The position numbers and the translations under genes were made by a program. From NCBI RefSeq assembly GCF_018617395.1, contig NZ_JACSKC010000001.1, positions 744,001 to 808,000 of the forward strand: a DNA stretch of 64,000 nt, in the 5' to 3' direction. The notes beneath the pieces were generated by a model. That model was not told where the DNA came from. It ran no database searches and saw nothing but the letters and a program-made list of their open reading frames with translations. The stretch's first letter is position 1; each line of letters starts with the position of its first letter. Source of the DNA: Exiguobacterium sp. s48 (GTDB taxonomy: Bacteria > Bacillota > Bacilli > Exiguobacteriales > Exiguobacteriaceae). Below are positions 9,101 through 16,260 of the stretch, piece by piece.

Positions 9101-9520
9101 TCCTGGTGTATCCATCAACACGACATGTTCGTCAAACGGGAATCGTTCGATGGTGTACTCGACTTCCTTGATTTCCTCGACTTTACAATAGTCACTAATG
9201 TTTGATAGAGAAGAAGGGTCTAATGAAATCCAGTCCGTATCATTGATTGCGACGGATGCCGCTGATTCGCCACCTCGTAATGTGACGATATTCGCACTCG
9301 TCGGAATCGGACTTGTCGGAAGAAATCCTTCTTCTAGCCAGTCGTTGAGCAATGTCGACTTCCCAGCTGAGAAGTGACCACAGACGGCAATCCATACTTC
9401 TTCATTCGTTACCTTTTGAAGGGCGGTGCGGGCGAGTCGGGCAGCATCCGTCATTTCTTCTTGTTCAAACGTTAAAGCGAGTCGTGCTAATTGTTCTCGT
9501 TGTTCGTGCATGTTTCCCAT
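6125..9520 (-). CDS. dynA: Fused double dynamin-like GTPase (DynA type)
   Basis: A 1131-residue protein with two dynamin modules in one chain. Module 1 has P-loop GHFSAGKST at residues 48-56, switch DTPGIDSTD and base motif NQIDKHD. Module 2 has P-loop GAFSAGKSS near residue 600, DTPGADSQ and a degenerate NASD. Long helical stalk regions follow each GTPase. This is the layout of Bacillus subtilis DynA (about 1190 residues), which tethers and fuses membranes and helps cells withstand phage and membrane-damaging agents. Paddle segments should contact the membrane; there is no classical transmembrane helix. AGGGG before the start fits the second ATG (9511) slightly better than the first (9520). 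The 31-aa membrane peptide is coupled to its 3' end. Confidence 0.92.
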   Translation of the reverse strand: MGNMHEQREQLARLALTFEQEEMTDAARLARTALQKVTNEEVWIAVCGHFSAGKSTLLNDWLEEGFLPTSPIPTSANIVTLRGGESAASVAINDTDWISLDPSSLSNISDYCKVEEIKEVEYTIERFPFDEHVVLMDTPGIDSTDERHRQATERSLFLADHLFFMMDYNHVQSEQNIGLMKQFSREGRPYSIIINQIDKHDEDELSFVDFKASLTKAFRHHDIVPNDTFYISLRDLQYPHNEVERLRSYVRQVITESKQQQVEHADALIHTLVRRNETSIQSMLDQLPTYEKSPKEMQSRLHRLEKKRAWWTSFRREFFKHQAPIVESAPIMTYEFRELLRSYLESCAPSFKVGLLFSKEKTKQERARREEVAVKEFNRLIDMNLRPHLVKYAEDIIRDLKLPETLLPKGDVLPIAPSSLITEQVKSGASLSGDTVLQFSRDIETALASWVTKVSESWVHSTDTYMKAEVDMRLEQFSTEEDELYEALDNEALRLRLINRLHAIGKYETLQLDSNQLDQLAVRNYVDATYLPEKQSNVVESEVASTSMLEDDHDLYDFNFSYENAVCEILENHPLFRSRVSTLRKKIERAKHEQYTFAIFGAFSAGKSSTLNALLGETVLPTSPNPLTASITKIVPPDGRTNRTAMITFKSRNELEDELQSYGTSLTSLDVDHPFVNAVKAAPLDYLGQTEVVDYDTFCAFVAEEEKSCIVKEIELYLDSPWARRGIVFVDTPGADSQFNRHSEVQFGYMRDADAVLFVTYYNHAFTEADRELVIQLGRVQGTGDHEMFFLVNASDLATDDEERDAVTSYVSQQLTALGVRRPSVLPISSRNAMQGHDAGFDRFVSTLERYVDKDLRLANAMRIQEETTALLAAFDRVLNEAKEDASAKEHRRKQLNALLENPPALGVSALIDLFDREAKELLAHLETRSLLRLSDFVKETFHPVEVDGSRKSLERALARTLDKYAYDIQQELQVFQYRLERYVKREFISLVERLTERQASLLPTLEFDRELDVAWLREAVEPIHLETPPYQSVLKRYKNASQFFEGDGRTQLKDELTSLLRDMIRSRLETIHTKQVERANEEIKKSESEIERDWSIQVTELADAELSMLTDSQSFDDMRDRLESIRKETV

Positions 9521-9527
9521 CCCCTAA

Positions 9528-10148
9528 TTATGATTCCGTCGTGATGCCGACACGGTGTCCAACATAGTCATCATTCGTGAAACAATCTAGCACCAACTCG
9601 GCGACATCGTCTCTCGAGATCGGACCTGATTGTTTCGTGCCTAATACTTCTTTTGAGACGATGATGTCTCCGTTCGATGGCTCATTAATCAGTTGAGTCG
9701 GACAGATGACTGTGAACGCCAATCCGGAATCTCGTAATAACTCATAAGCACGCGCATGATCTTCGGCTGCGGTTGTCATCGAACGCTTCGATTCTTTCGT
9801 TTCAAAGCGATAGTTGTCGCTGTCATTTGCCTTCAAGATGCCGGCGGTCCCGACTGTGATGATGCGTGTTACGTTAAATTGTTTCATCGCTTCGATCACG
9901 AGTGGTGTGAAGGTTGATAACACGTTTTGTTTGTCCGTCCCTAATGCCGAGATGACGATGTCTGCAGATTGAACCGTTTCAAAGACTGCGTCACGATCGG
10001 TCGCGTTTCCTAGAATTACATCGATTCCTTCTTTGGAACCCATTGGCTGTCTCGTTAACAGTCTGACACGATGCCCCTTTTCAAGTAGACGTTCAAGCAC
10101 CCGTTCCCCAGTACGGCCACTTCCGCCGAATAAAGCAATTGTTGACAA
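9528..10148 (-). CDS. NAD(P)-binding protein, NmrA/atypical SDR type
   Basis: A 206-residue Rossmann protein with the atypical-SDR dinucleotide motif GGSGRTGERV at residues 8-17 and the NmrA-like SALGT and ITVGTAGI strands. The SDR Tyr-x-x-x-Lys pair is not evident, so it may sense or bind NAD(P)H, or act as a quinone or flavin reductase like related YwnB/YhfK proteins. TTG start at 10148 with a strong GGAGGGG ribosome site. The dynamin gene begins 7 bases after its stop, so the two may share a transcript. Confidence 0.8.
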   Translation of the reverse strand: MSTIALFGGSGRTGERVLERLLEKGHRVRLLTRQPMGSKEGIDVILGNATDRDAVFETVQSADIVISALGTDKQNVLSTFTPLVIEAMKQFNVTRIITVGTAGILKANDSDNYRFETKESKRSMTTAAEDHARAYELLRDSGLAFTVICPTQLINEPSNGDIIVSKEVLGTKQSGPISRDDVAELVLDCFTNDDYVGHRVGITTES

Positions 10149-10327
10149 GTAAACCCCTCCCCATCAATATGAAAGAAATATCCAACGTCATCATAACACG
10201 GAAGCGTTCACAAAACCGCCTGAAATGGTTCATTTCCACTTGAAAAGAATGTGATACGTTTTAGAATTGAGGAAGAAGGCAAAAATACATTACATATGAC
10301 AAGTGTAAGAGAGGAAGGCGCCATTAT

Positions 10328-11419
10328 ATGAAATTTGGGGCACGTACGATTAAGACTGGACTATCCGTTGCCATTGTCTTATTGATTGCCGAGGCGTTTC
10401 AATTCCAACAAATTGTCGTCCCGGCATTGGCCGCATCGCTCGCGCTGCTTCCGTCTGTTTATCAGACCGGACTACGATTAATTGAAGAGATGAAAGGGAA
10501 CTTGATTGGAGCATTGCTTTCTGTCGGATCCTTATTACTCACCCCGAATCCGACACCGATTGCCATCGGATTCGTCATCATTATTGCCATCTCCATTCTT
10601 CTCTTTTTGAATTTAGAGTCGACGACGAGAACTGTCATCTTGACGACGATTTTAATCATGGAAGGGGCAAGTCAGTCGGATATGCCTATTTGGGTGTTTG
10701 CAGGCGAACGTTATCTACTCATCATGATGGGGATCACGGTCGCGTTGATTGTGAATGCGCTCTTGTTCCCACCCCGATATGAACGGAAACTTGAAGAGCA
10801 AGTGACCGACGTATTTCAAATGGTCGTTCGAATCGCACGCCTGTTTGCTGAAACCGAAGGAGGACGTTCATCTTTTGAATCGTTACCGGAGACAAAGAAG
10901 TTGCATAACGATTCAAAACAGACCTACGCCTATTTTGAAGAGGAAATCAAAGCGAATCGTTGGCTTGAGAAAAAAACACCGATTTTTCGTCGAGCTGTAT
11001 TGAAATCCAAGATGATTGAGACGAACCGCGCCGCGCTACATGTCATCGAGAAGCTCGATCATGATTTCCATACGATTGAACAACTCCCGCCCCAATTGAG
11101 CGAAGAGCTGTATCGCCACATTCGTCACTTGTTGCGTCGACATGAGCGTCTGTTTTCAGCCTACGAGCTCGAGAACGAGCACCTCATCGATCGGGAAGAG
11201 GATCTTATCCATGAAAACTTTGACTTTGCGAAGTTAATGATTGAGAGGATGCGAGAAGAAGAGGAAGAACTCATCCTCATTGTTGTGCCGCTCGTGGCAA
11301 CGATGACCGACTGGGTCAAGGCAATGAATGAACTCGAACGCTACCTTGTAACGGAAATGAAGAAACATGGGGACAACCTAAAAGTGGAACCACGTAAGAA
11401 GTGGTTTTTTGAAGACTGA
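10328..11419 (+). CDS. Aromatic acid exporter family membrane protein (DUF939/FUSC-like)
   Basis: A 363-residue protein with an N-terminal membrane domain of about six helices (residues 1-150) and a cytoplasmic helical C-terminal half rich in charged residues. The start MKFGARTIKTGLSVAI and the LRLIEEMKGNLIGALLSV segment are typical of the ArAE/DUF939 group, which includes Bacillus YqjA. Members are thought to export aromatic or other organic acids; the substrate here is unknown. AGAGGAAGG lies upstream of the ATG. A monocistronic unit divergent from the NAD(P)-binding gene. Confidence 0.75.
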   Translation: MKFGARTIKTGLSVAIVLLIAEAFQFQQIVVPALAASLALLPSVYQTGLRLIEEMKGNLIGALLSVGSLLLTPNPTPIAIGFVIIIAISILLFLNLESTTRTVILTTILIMEGASQSDMPIWVFAGERYLLIMMGITVALIVNALLFPPRYERKLEEQVTDVFQMVVRIARLFAETEGGRSSFESLPETKKLHNDSKQTYAYFEEEIKANRWLEKKTPIFRRAVLKSKMIETNRAALHVIEKLDHDFHTIEQLPPQLSEELYRHIRHLLRRHERLFSAYELENEHLIDREEDLIHENFDFAKLMIERMREEEEELILIVVPLVATMTDWVKAMNELERYLVTEMKKHGDNLKVEPRKKWFFED

Positions 11420-11421
11420 GA

Positions 11422-11448
11422 AACGGGCCGATATTCGGCTCGTTTTTT
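11422..11448 (+). terminator. Rho-independent terminator
   Basis: Ten-bp stem (AACGGGCCGA with TCGGCTCGTT, one G-T pair), 3-base loop, then a T run; just after the exporter-like gene. Confidence 0.8.
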
Positions 11449-11487
11449 AAGAGAGTTATTTTTCGTATAGAAGAGAGGGCATTGAGG

Positions 11488-12159
11488 ATGAAGAAGTCTT
11501 TTCAACACATCACAAAGTATTGGAACATCATCGTTATAGGTGATGAATTTGCTGTAAACTACGGAAAAATTGGGACAATCGGAAAGGTACAAGTAAAATC
11601 TTTTGAATCCGATTCGGAATGTATGAAAGAAGTAGAAAAACTCATTCGTCAAAAATTGAGAAAAGGATATGTTGAATGCCCTTTTGATTGGAACAACCAT
11701 ATGTATGTGGATGACCCGGAAGTTGGACCGAGTTTTCTGACCTCTCATCCGAAATATCAGGAATGTTTCAACGATGAATTCTATGTGGATTGTACGGAAG
11801 AATATGCTCCGTTCGGGAATGATGCTGGAGCCGATGCATTGGCTATGTACGAAGAAGTGCTCCGAAAGGATAGAGACCTTTGTTATCTTTCATACGCTTA
11901 CGCCTTAATTGAAAGTTGGATTAATCGAGATGTTTCCGGTCCAGAAGATTGGTCAACGTATGAATATGCCTATACATGTGATCAAGTCATCGTCGCGGGT
12001 GCGTTTGCTTCCCTAAAAATGACGGGAAAGCTGACGGATGATTTGAAAGTGGCAGGGTTAGCAGCCATCCATCGATTAAAACAAGCTTTCGAAATAGAGG
12101 ATCAGTCTATATTTGATGAGTTATATGCACGCTTAAGTACATTCCCGACCGAATCCTGA
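11488..12159 (+). CDS. WGR-domain protein with DUF4259-like C-terminal half
   Basis: About 223 residues. Residues about 10-65 form a WGR domain: it keeps the tryptophan (YWNIIV) and a YGKIGTIGK signature close to YGRIGTxG. From about residue 105 the segment YAPFGNDAGADALAMYEEV resembles DUF4259 proteins, which open with PFGNDxAxD. WGR domains bind nucleic acid in PARPs and in MolR-like proteins; DUF4259 has no known function, though relatives occur among immunity-like proteins. ATG 11488 fits AGAGG better than the TTG at 11482. Monocistronic. Confidence 0.6.
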   Translation: MKKSFQHITKYWNIIVIGDEFAVNYGKIGTIGKVQVKSFESDSECMKEVEKLIRQKLRKGYVECPFDWNNHMYVDDPEVGPSFLTSHPKYQECFNDEFYVDCTEEYAPFGNDAGADALAMYEEVLRKDRDLCYLSYAYALIESWINRDVSGPEDWSTYEYAYTCDQVIVAGAFASLKMTGKLTDDLKVAGLAAIHRLKQAFEIEDQSIFDELYARLSTFPTES

Positions 12160-12224
12160 AACTTTTCGAGAAGAAATGCGTATACAATAAAGACAGATAC
12201 ATATGAACGTTAGGGGGATTTACC

Positions 12225-12752
12225 ATGTCAGAAACAACACCGACACCTGAAGAAGGTGTCACACCACAGCGAATCAGCGGCACACTTCCAATCGAGGCAC
12301 GCGCTGTCTTCCGGTTATCTAGTGCAATTTTTTATATCATTGGACTTCTCATTACGGGAGCTCTTGTAGCGGCCGCTTACTGGTTCGACTGGCCAACTTG
12401 GATACAGATTGGTTTGATCGTGCTACTCGTCATCGATGTCGTCTATAGCCTGATTGATCTCATCTGGTTCCAAAAGTGGAAACAAGAACGATTCACGTAT
12501 GACGTTCAGCCGCTCGAGATTCGAATTCACCATGGGATCATCACGACACACGATGTGCTCATCCCGATGACAAAAGTCCAATATGTTCATGCGGAGCAAG
12601 GACCGATTCTCCGTAAATACGGGTTACAGACCATCACCATCGGGACAGCGGCCGGATCTCATGAAATCTATGCGATTGAAGAGTCGTTCGCCAAGACACT
12701 CCGTGAACAGATTGCCATCTATGCACGCATTGAAGAGGAGGATGTCGTATGA
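12225..12752 (+). CDS. ydbS: YdbS-like bacterial PH-domain membrane protein
   Basis: A 175-residue protein with two membrane helices (about 38-60 and 66-86) followed by one bPH_2 domain containing the LIPMTKVQYVHAEQGPILRKYG signature found in YdbS/YdbT proteins. The next gene overlaps its stop by 4 bases. YdbS and YdbT act together in Bacillus and the pair gives resistance to certain antimicrobial peptides and lantibiotics, probably at the membrane. GGGGG precedes the ATG. Confidence 0.8.
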   Translation: MSETTPTPEEGVTPQRISGTLPIEARAVFRLSSAIFYIIGLLITGALVAAAYWFDWPTWIQIGLIVLLVIDVVYSLIDLIWFQKWKQERFTYDVQPLEIRIHHGIITTHDVLIPMTKVQYVHAEQGPILRKYGLQTITIGTAAGSHEIYAIEESFAKTLREQIAIYARIEEEDVV

Positions 12753-14248
12753 CCGATTCTGCGTTAACGTGGCATCGACTTCCAAATCGTGTGTTGGCAC
12801 TACGCATCTTAGAGGTCATTAAGTCATTCGCCATTCCAATCGTGTTGCTCTTTGTACTCAATAACGACTGGGATTCGACGTATGGAATTATTCTACGAGT
12901 AGGTATTCTACTCTTCCTATTACTCGATATTGTTCAGAAGTTCTTCGGATGGTTAAACTTCCGATATGCCCTCGATGAAAAGACTGTATATGTCATCGAA
13001 GGGAATTGGTTGAAAAAAGAAAAGTCGCTTCCGCTTTATAAGATTCAAAGCGTCCATTCTAACAGCCCGTTCCTTTATCGATTGCTTGGTGTCGTCGAAT
13101 TGACGTTCGATACGAACGCGAACAGTGACGATGCTTCCTTCAAATTGGCGGGTGTCTTCCCGACAGAAGCCAAACGACTGGAAGAAATCCTCGAACAAGT
13201 TCGTCACCGGAAACAAAATGGAGTTGCGGTGGATGGCTCAGAAGAGTCGGATGAGACACCTGCACAGGCAACACCGGTACCAAGTCGCCTGTTGTACGTC
13301 TTATCTACGCGCGAAATCGTGTTAGCATCCATCACTTCGCTCTCTGTATTCGCCATCTTCCCAGTAGCTTCCACGATCATTTCCTCGATTGATGACTTCA
13401 TCAATTTGGATGGGGCGTTTAATCAAGTCGAAGATTATGTCGTCCATGCGTCCATCATCGCCATCGGTCTGCTTGTCCTCGGGGTGTTGCTACTATCGGT
13501 CGTGATCGGCATGGTCATCAACTTCTTGAAGTATGGGAACTTCCGACTGGAGCGGAGAGGGGAACGCATTCGTGTCGAGAAGGGATTGTTGAACCGGAGT
13601 GCGAAAGAAATCCCATATGAGAAGATTCAAGCAATTCGCATCAAAGAGACGTTCATTCGTCGTTGGTTCCATATCGTCGGGGTCGAGCTCGTCGCAGCAG
13701 GGACAATGGATGAATTGAAGGACGAATCGTCAACAATTCTTCCGTTCGTTCGTCGTGACCGAGCGATGCGGGTGCTCCGAGAACACTTCACGCACTTCAC
13801 ATGGTCGGACGAATTACACCGATTACCGAGACGTGCCTTAGGAATCAAACTACTCCGAATCAGCTGGTTCGGCTTCATCATCTCAGGACTCGTACTATAT
13901 TTCTTCCGAGATTATGCCTGGTGGCTACTGCTCTTATGGGCCATCATCATCGGAGGGCGCGTGCTCAGTTTTGTCACGACAAAATATGTCCGCATGAATC
14001 AATTCATCCAGTTACGGACGGGAGCGTTCAACGTCCGCTCATTCTTGACGGACAAACCGCGAATCGAGCAGATTCAAGTGAAGCAATCGCTCTTGCAGCG
14101 TCGTTTCGGGTTATGTACGGTGCAATTCTCGACACGGGGAGGGTTCCTTTCAGTTGAGACGATTGATGACATTCCAAAAGAAGATGCGGACGCGATGCTC
14201 GTCTGGTTCTCACGATACAGTGAGATGAACGAAAACCGCTCAGGCTGA
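12749..14248 (+). CDS. ydbT: YdbT-like protein with three bPH_2 domains
   Basis: A 499-residue membrane protein with three repeats of a helix pair followed by a bPH_2 domain. The domain signature recurs as LPLYKIQSVHSNSPFLYRLLG, IPYEKIQAIRIKETFIRRWF and KPRIEQIQVKQSLLQRRFGL. It overlaps ydbS by 4 bases (ATGA), so they form a coupled operon and probably a membrane complex. Residues about 150-170 are an acidic-polar linker between repeats 1 and 2. Its stop codon lies in the terminator stem. Confidence 0.82.
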   Translation: MTDSALTWHRLPNRVLALRILEVIKSFAIPIVLLFVLNNDWDSTYGIILRVGILLFLLLDIVQKFFGWLNFRYALDEKTVYVIEGNWLKKEKSLPLYKIQSVHSNSPFLYRLLGVVELTFDTNANSDDASFKLAGVFPTEAKRLEEILEQVRHRKQNGVAVDGSEESDETPAQATPVPSRLLYVLSTREIVLASITSLSVFAIFPVASTIISSIDDFINLDGAFNQVEDYVVHASIIAIGLLVLGVLLLSVVIGMVINFLKYGNFRLERRGERIRVEKGLLNRSAKEIPYEKIQAIRIKETFIRRWFHIVGVELVAAGTMDELKDESSTILPFVRRDRAMRVLREHFTHFTWSDELHRLPRRALGIKLLRISWFGFIISGLVLYFFRDYAWWLLLLWAIIIGGRVLSFVTTKYVRMNQFIQLRTGAFNVRSFLTDKPRIEQIQVKQSLLQRRFGLCTVQFSTRGGFLSVETIDDIPKEDADAMLVWFSRYSEMNENRSG

Positions 14249-14263
14249 TTGATCCTGAGCGGT
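14235..14263. terminator. Bidirectional terminator
   Basis: A perfect 10-bp stem (ACCGCTCAGG with CCTGAGCGGT, 9-base loop) overlapping the end of ydbT. The T run is better on the minus strand (GGTTTTCGTT), so it could also end a long toxin mRNA coming from 14.65 kb. Confidence 0.65.
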
Positions 14264-14327
14264 AAGATTATTTGTGATTTTCGTGTCAAATAACGTTTCT
14301 CTTACTGAAAACGCGGATAAAGTATGG

Positions 14328-14333
14328 TATGAT
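14328..14333 (+). promoter_or_regulatory. Promoter of the candidate antitoxin RNA
   Basis: Extended -10 TGG-TATGAT with a weak -35 (CTGAAA) 17 bases upstream. No credible reading frame follows on plus before the terminator at 14470, which is what a promoter for an untranslated RNA would look like. Confidence 0.5.
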
Positions 14334-14339
14334 GCAAGT

Positions 14340-14470
14340 AGAAAGAGACCGGTGCTGGACACACCGACCTCTGGCTTACAGGCTACCACTTTAAGAGTGG
14401 TCCCAGCCGCCACAATGGTTAGTGAATCAGAAAGTGACCCATCTCATTGCGCCGAGGGGGTCATTTTTTT
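14340..14470 (+). ncRNA. Candidate type I antitoxin RNA (about 130 nt)
   Basis: Starts just after the -10 at 14328-14333 and ends in a hairpin TGACCC (14435-14440)/GGGTCA (14458-14463) plus seven T. An internal stem ACCACT/AGTGGT lies at 14385-14400. Two segments repeat, in the same orientation, sequence that lies in the toxin gene: 14422-14437 matches 14503-14518 at 14 of 16 bases, and 14372-14393 resembles 14614-14633. Because the toxin mRNA is read from the other strand, these stretches could base-pair. The 3' end overlaps the toxin stop codon. This is the layout of Fst/RNAII and TxpA/RatA systems. Not experimentally known here. Confidence 0.55.
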
Positions 14471-14583
14471 GTGCGTTCAGACGTTGCACGATCGGATGTT
14501 CGGTGAATCACCAAGTGAACGATGATCGGAGCGAGGATTGGAATCATGACATAATCCCCAACCCAGGTCCAAAGTTGTTCCAT
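14461..14583 (-). CDS. Candidate type I toxin, small membrane peptide (Fst-like)
   Basis: A 40-residue peptide. Residues 11-28, YVMIPILAPIIVHLVIHR, form one membrane helix with an I-x-P/AP turn and basic end, followed by a polar, charged tail (SDRATSERTKK). That is the Fst/TxpA-type plan: short helix, central proline, charged C-terminus. The leader is over 60 bases long with the GGAGG 15 bases from the ATG and GGTGG closer, so translation may need a structural change, as in known type I toxins. The minus promoter has TATAAT at plus 14655-14660. The stop codon lies inside the shared hairpin. Another frame from ATG 14606 overlaps it but is not hydrophobic. Confidence 0.6.
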   Translation of the reverse strand: MEQLWTWVGDYVMIPILAPIIVHLVIHRTSDRATSERTKK

Positions 14584-14654
14584 CCGCACCACCGCCTTCC
14601 TCCATTGTGGACTTGGCGGCTGACCCCACTATTGCTGCGTTAACCTGCCTCTTC

Positions 14655-14660
14655 ATTATA
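14655..14660 (-). promoter_or_regulatory. -10 box of the candidate toxin mRNA
   Basis: Perfect TATAAT on the minus strand with a poor -35, about 65 bases upstream of the toxin ATG, giving a long untranslated leader. Confidence 0.5.
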
Positions 14661-14781
14661 ACAGATTTGTTCGTAAAAAGGCGTTAAAAATAGGAACAAA
14701 TGTTCTTGTTTTATAAAATGAATCTTTTGATGGAATCAGTCTCAAGAATGGGTCCAAAGATGGAATTGAGTCGAATCGCTC

Positions 14782-14811
14782 TTGCTTGTTAGATGTCTGA
14801 CAGGATATAAT
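14782..14811 (+). promoter_or_regulatory. Promoter of the purine permease gene
   Basis: -35 TTGCTT (14782-14787), 18-base spacer, -10 TATAAT (14806-14811). The remaining leader is about 47 bases and holds no purine riboswitch. Confidence 0.6.
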
Positions 14812-14865
14812 CAATCTCGTGTGTATACACGGGTGGGTGAGGGTGCCAATAAAGGATTGATTCCT

Positions 14866-16128
14866 ATGGCAAAACAAACAGAATGGAAAACAGAAACATA
14901 CGGGGGCGTGCTGAACTTTCTGGCGACAGCATACATCCCGGCCGTGCATGCGGCAATCTTGACACAAGCCGGACTCCCGTTCGAGGGGGCGCTCGTCGGA
15001 GCGATTTTGACAAGCATCATCGGGACATTGATTGCGGGATTCTTCAATCTCCCGCTTCTCTTGTTACCGGGAATGGGGATTAATGCGCTCTTCACGTACA
15101 CGCTCGTCCTACAGATGGGGTTGAGCTGGCAAAGTGCGCTCGCTGTCTCGTTCGTCTCAGGTGTACTCGTCGTACTATTAACGGTCACCAAGGTGGCGAG
15201 GAAATTGGCGAACGCGTTCCCACCGATCATTCATGACGGATTGACGGTCGGTCTCGGCCTCTTCCTCATCTTGATCGGGCTCGAGGCGGCAGGGATCGTC
15301 TCAGGCGGGGGTGGGGCATTGCTTCACATCGGTGACCTCGGAGAGCGTGACGTCCAAGTCGCATTCCTGTCACTCTTCGTCGCCATCTTACTGTTCTTGA
15401 AGATGGGACCGAGCAGCTTCCTTTGGACGATCGGTTTCGGTGTCGGACTCAGTGCCGTGATGGGAACACTCGATTGGACGGGAAGCTTCGCGTTGACACC
15501 GTTCTTCGAATCGTTCGGCACGGTATTTGGAAACATCTCGTTCGCGGAATCTGCCTCTCCACTCTTCTTCGTCGCGGTCGGTGTGCTGACGCTCGTCTTG
15601 TTGATTGAAAACATCAGCTTGATTCAGAATCAGACACGTGCAATCGGCAAAGAAGAAGATGCGCCGAAAGGTCTCGTCGCACAAGGTCTCTCGACGATGG
15701 CCGGGGCCATGTTCGGTTCAAGCCCGACCGTCTCGACGGTCGAAGTGGCTGCCGGGATATCGGTCGGTGCACGAGGCGGGATCGCTTCATTCGTCACATC
15801 TGGATTGTACGTAGTATCGCTCTTATTGCTACCGCTCTTTGCAATCATCCCGGTGACGGCGATTGCACCGGTGTTGATTATCATCGGCATGATGATGTTC
15901 CAAAACGTGAAGCATTTGCCTCTCGATAACTGGGAGCATGCCTTCCCGGCGATTCTCGTCATCATCATGATTCCGTTCACGTATTCCATCGTCGATGGGA
16001 TCGGACTCGGGTTCATCGCGTACACTATGATTGTCTTGTTCAAGAAGGGCTACCGGTCACTCAGTCCGGTCGTCGGTGTCTTGACCGTATTGTTCTTAGT
16101 TTTCTTCTCATTACCAGTCTGGTTTTGA
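14866..16128 (+). CDS. NCS2-family purine permease, AzgA/PbuG type
   Basis: A 420-residue membrane protein with about 12-14 helices. It has the AzgA subgroup signatures: an early conserved ATAYI segment, LPGMGINALFTYTLV in helix 3, and the substrate-site segment FGSSPTVSTVEVAAGIS with the conserved threonines and glutamate. AzgA-type transporters import hypoxanthine, guanine or adenine with protons. Start ATG 14866 has AAGGA upstream; earlier in-frame codons do not look like protein. A TnpB element was inserted directly at its 3' end; the stop codon was kept, but the gene's terminator is now at 17450, beyond the element. Confidence 0.87.
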   Translation: MAKQTEWKTETYGGVLNFLATAYIPAVHAAILTQAGLPFEGALVGAILTSIIGTLIAGFFNLPLLLLPGMGINALFTYTLVLQMGLSWQSALAVSFVSGVLVVLLTVTKVARKLANAFPPIIHDGLTVGLGLFLILIGLEAAGIVSGGGGALLHIGDLGERDVQVAFLSLFVAILLFLKMGPSSFLWTIGFGVGLSAVMGTLDWTGSFALTPFFESFGTVFGNISFAESASPLFFVAVGVLTLVLLIENISLIQNQTRAIGKEEDAPKGLVAQGLSTMAGAMFGSSPTVSTVEVAAGISVGARGGIASFVTSGLYVVSLLLLPLFAIIPVTAIAPVLIIIGMMMFQNVKHLPLDNWEHAFPAILVIIMIPFTYSIVDGIGLGFIAYTMIVLFKKGYRSLSPVVGVLTVLFLVFFSLPVWF

Positions 16129-16260
16129 ACTACCTCCACCTACGCTTCGCTTAGAGGTGGAGGATTCCTGAGTTATCCGACCTATCGGTCAAAACCTGAT
16201 CAGGCTAACCCCGTCGTCCCGACGGTTGTAGCAGCCAAGATACGTTCTGCTTCTTGTTTG
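16109..16260 (-). ncRNA. Predicted omega RNA (reRNA) of the TnpB element
   Basis: Position is inferred from the known biology of TnpB elements, in which the guide RNA covers the 3' end of tnpB and the right end, then runs into the flank as a guide. On minus the right end shows GGAATCC followed by the 9-bp hairpin (16133-16163) and ends TTCAA, like right ends of other Bacillota TnpB elements. The guide would be the 16 bases complementary to 16109-16124, the last codons of the permease gene. The 5' boundary is a guess. Confidence 0.45.
16133..16163. repeat. Right-end hairpin of the TnpB element
   Basis: A perfect 9-bp stem CCTCCACCT/AGGTGGAGG with 13-base loop. There is no T run, so it is not a terminator. 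In IS605-type elements such hairpins are bound by TnpA and form the core of the omega RNA. Confidence 0.75.

Noticed and set aside
6319-9205. Many plus-strand open frames across the dynamin gene
   Set aside because: They are shadow frames of a strongly coding minus-strand gene, arginine/serine-rich and without ribosome sites.
14484-14606. Second frame from ATG 14606 as the toxin
   Set aside because: It is glycine-rich and polar with no helix; the frame from 14583 gives a proper membrane peptide. It could at most be a leader frame.
14812-14865. Purine riboswitch before the AzgA-like permease
   Set aside because: The leader is about 47 bases and lacks the three-helix core and the conserved loops; nothing fits.
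16133-16163. Terminator for the permease at the hairpin right after its stop
   Set aside because: There is no T run, and the hairpin matches the right end of the TnpB element; the true terminator is at 17450.
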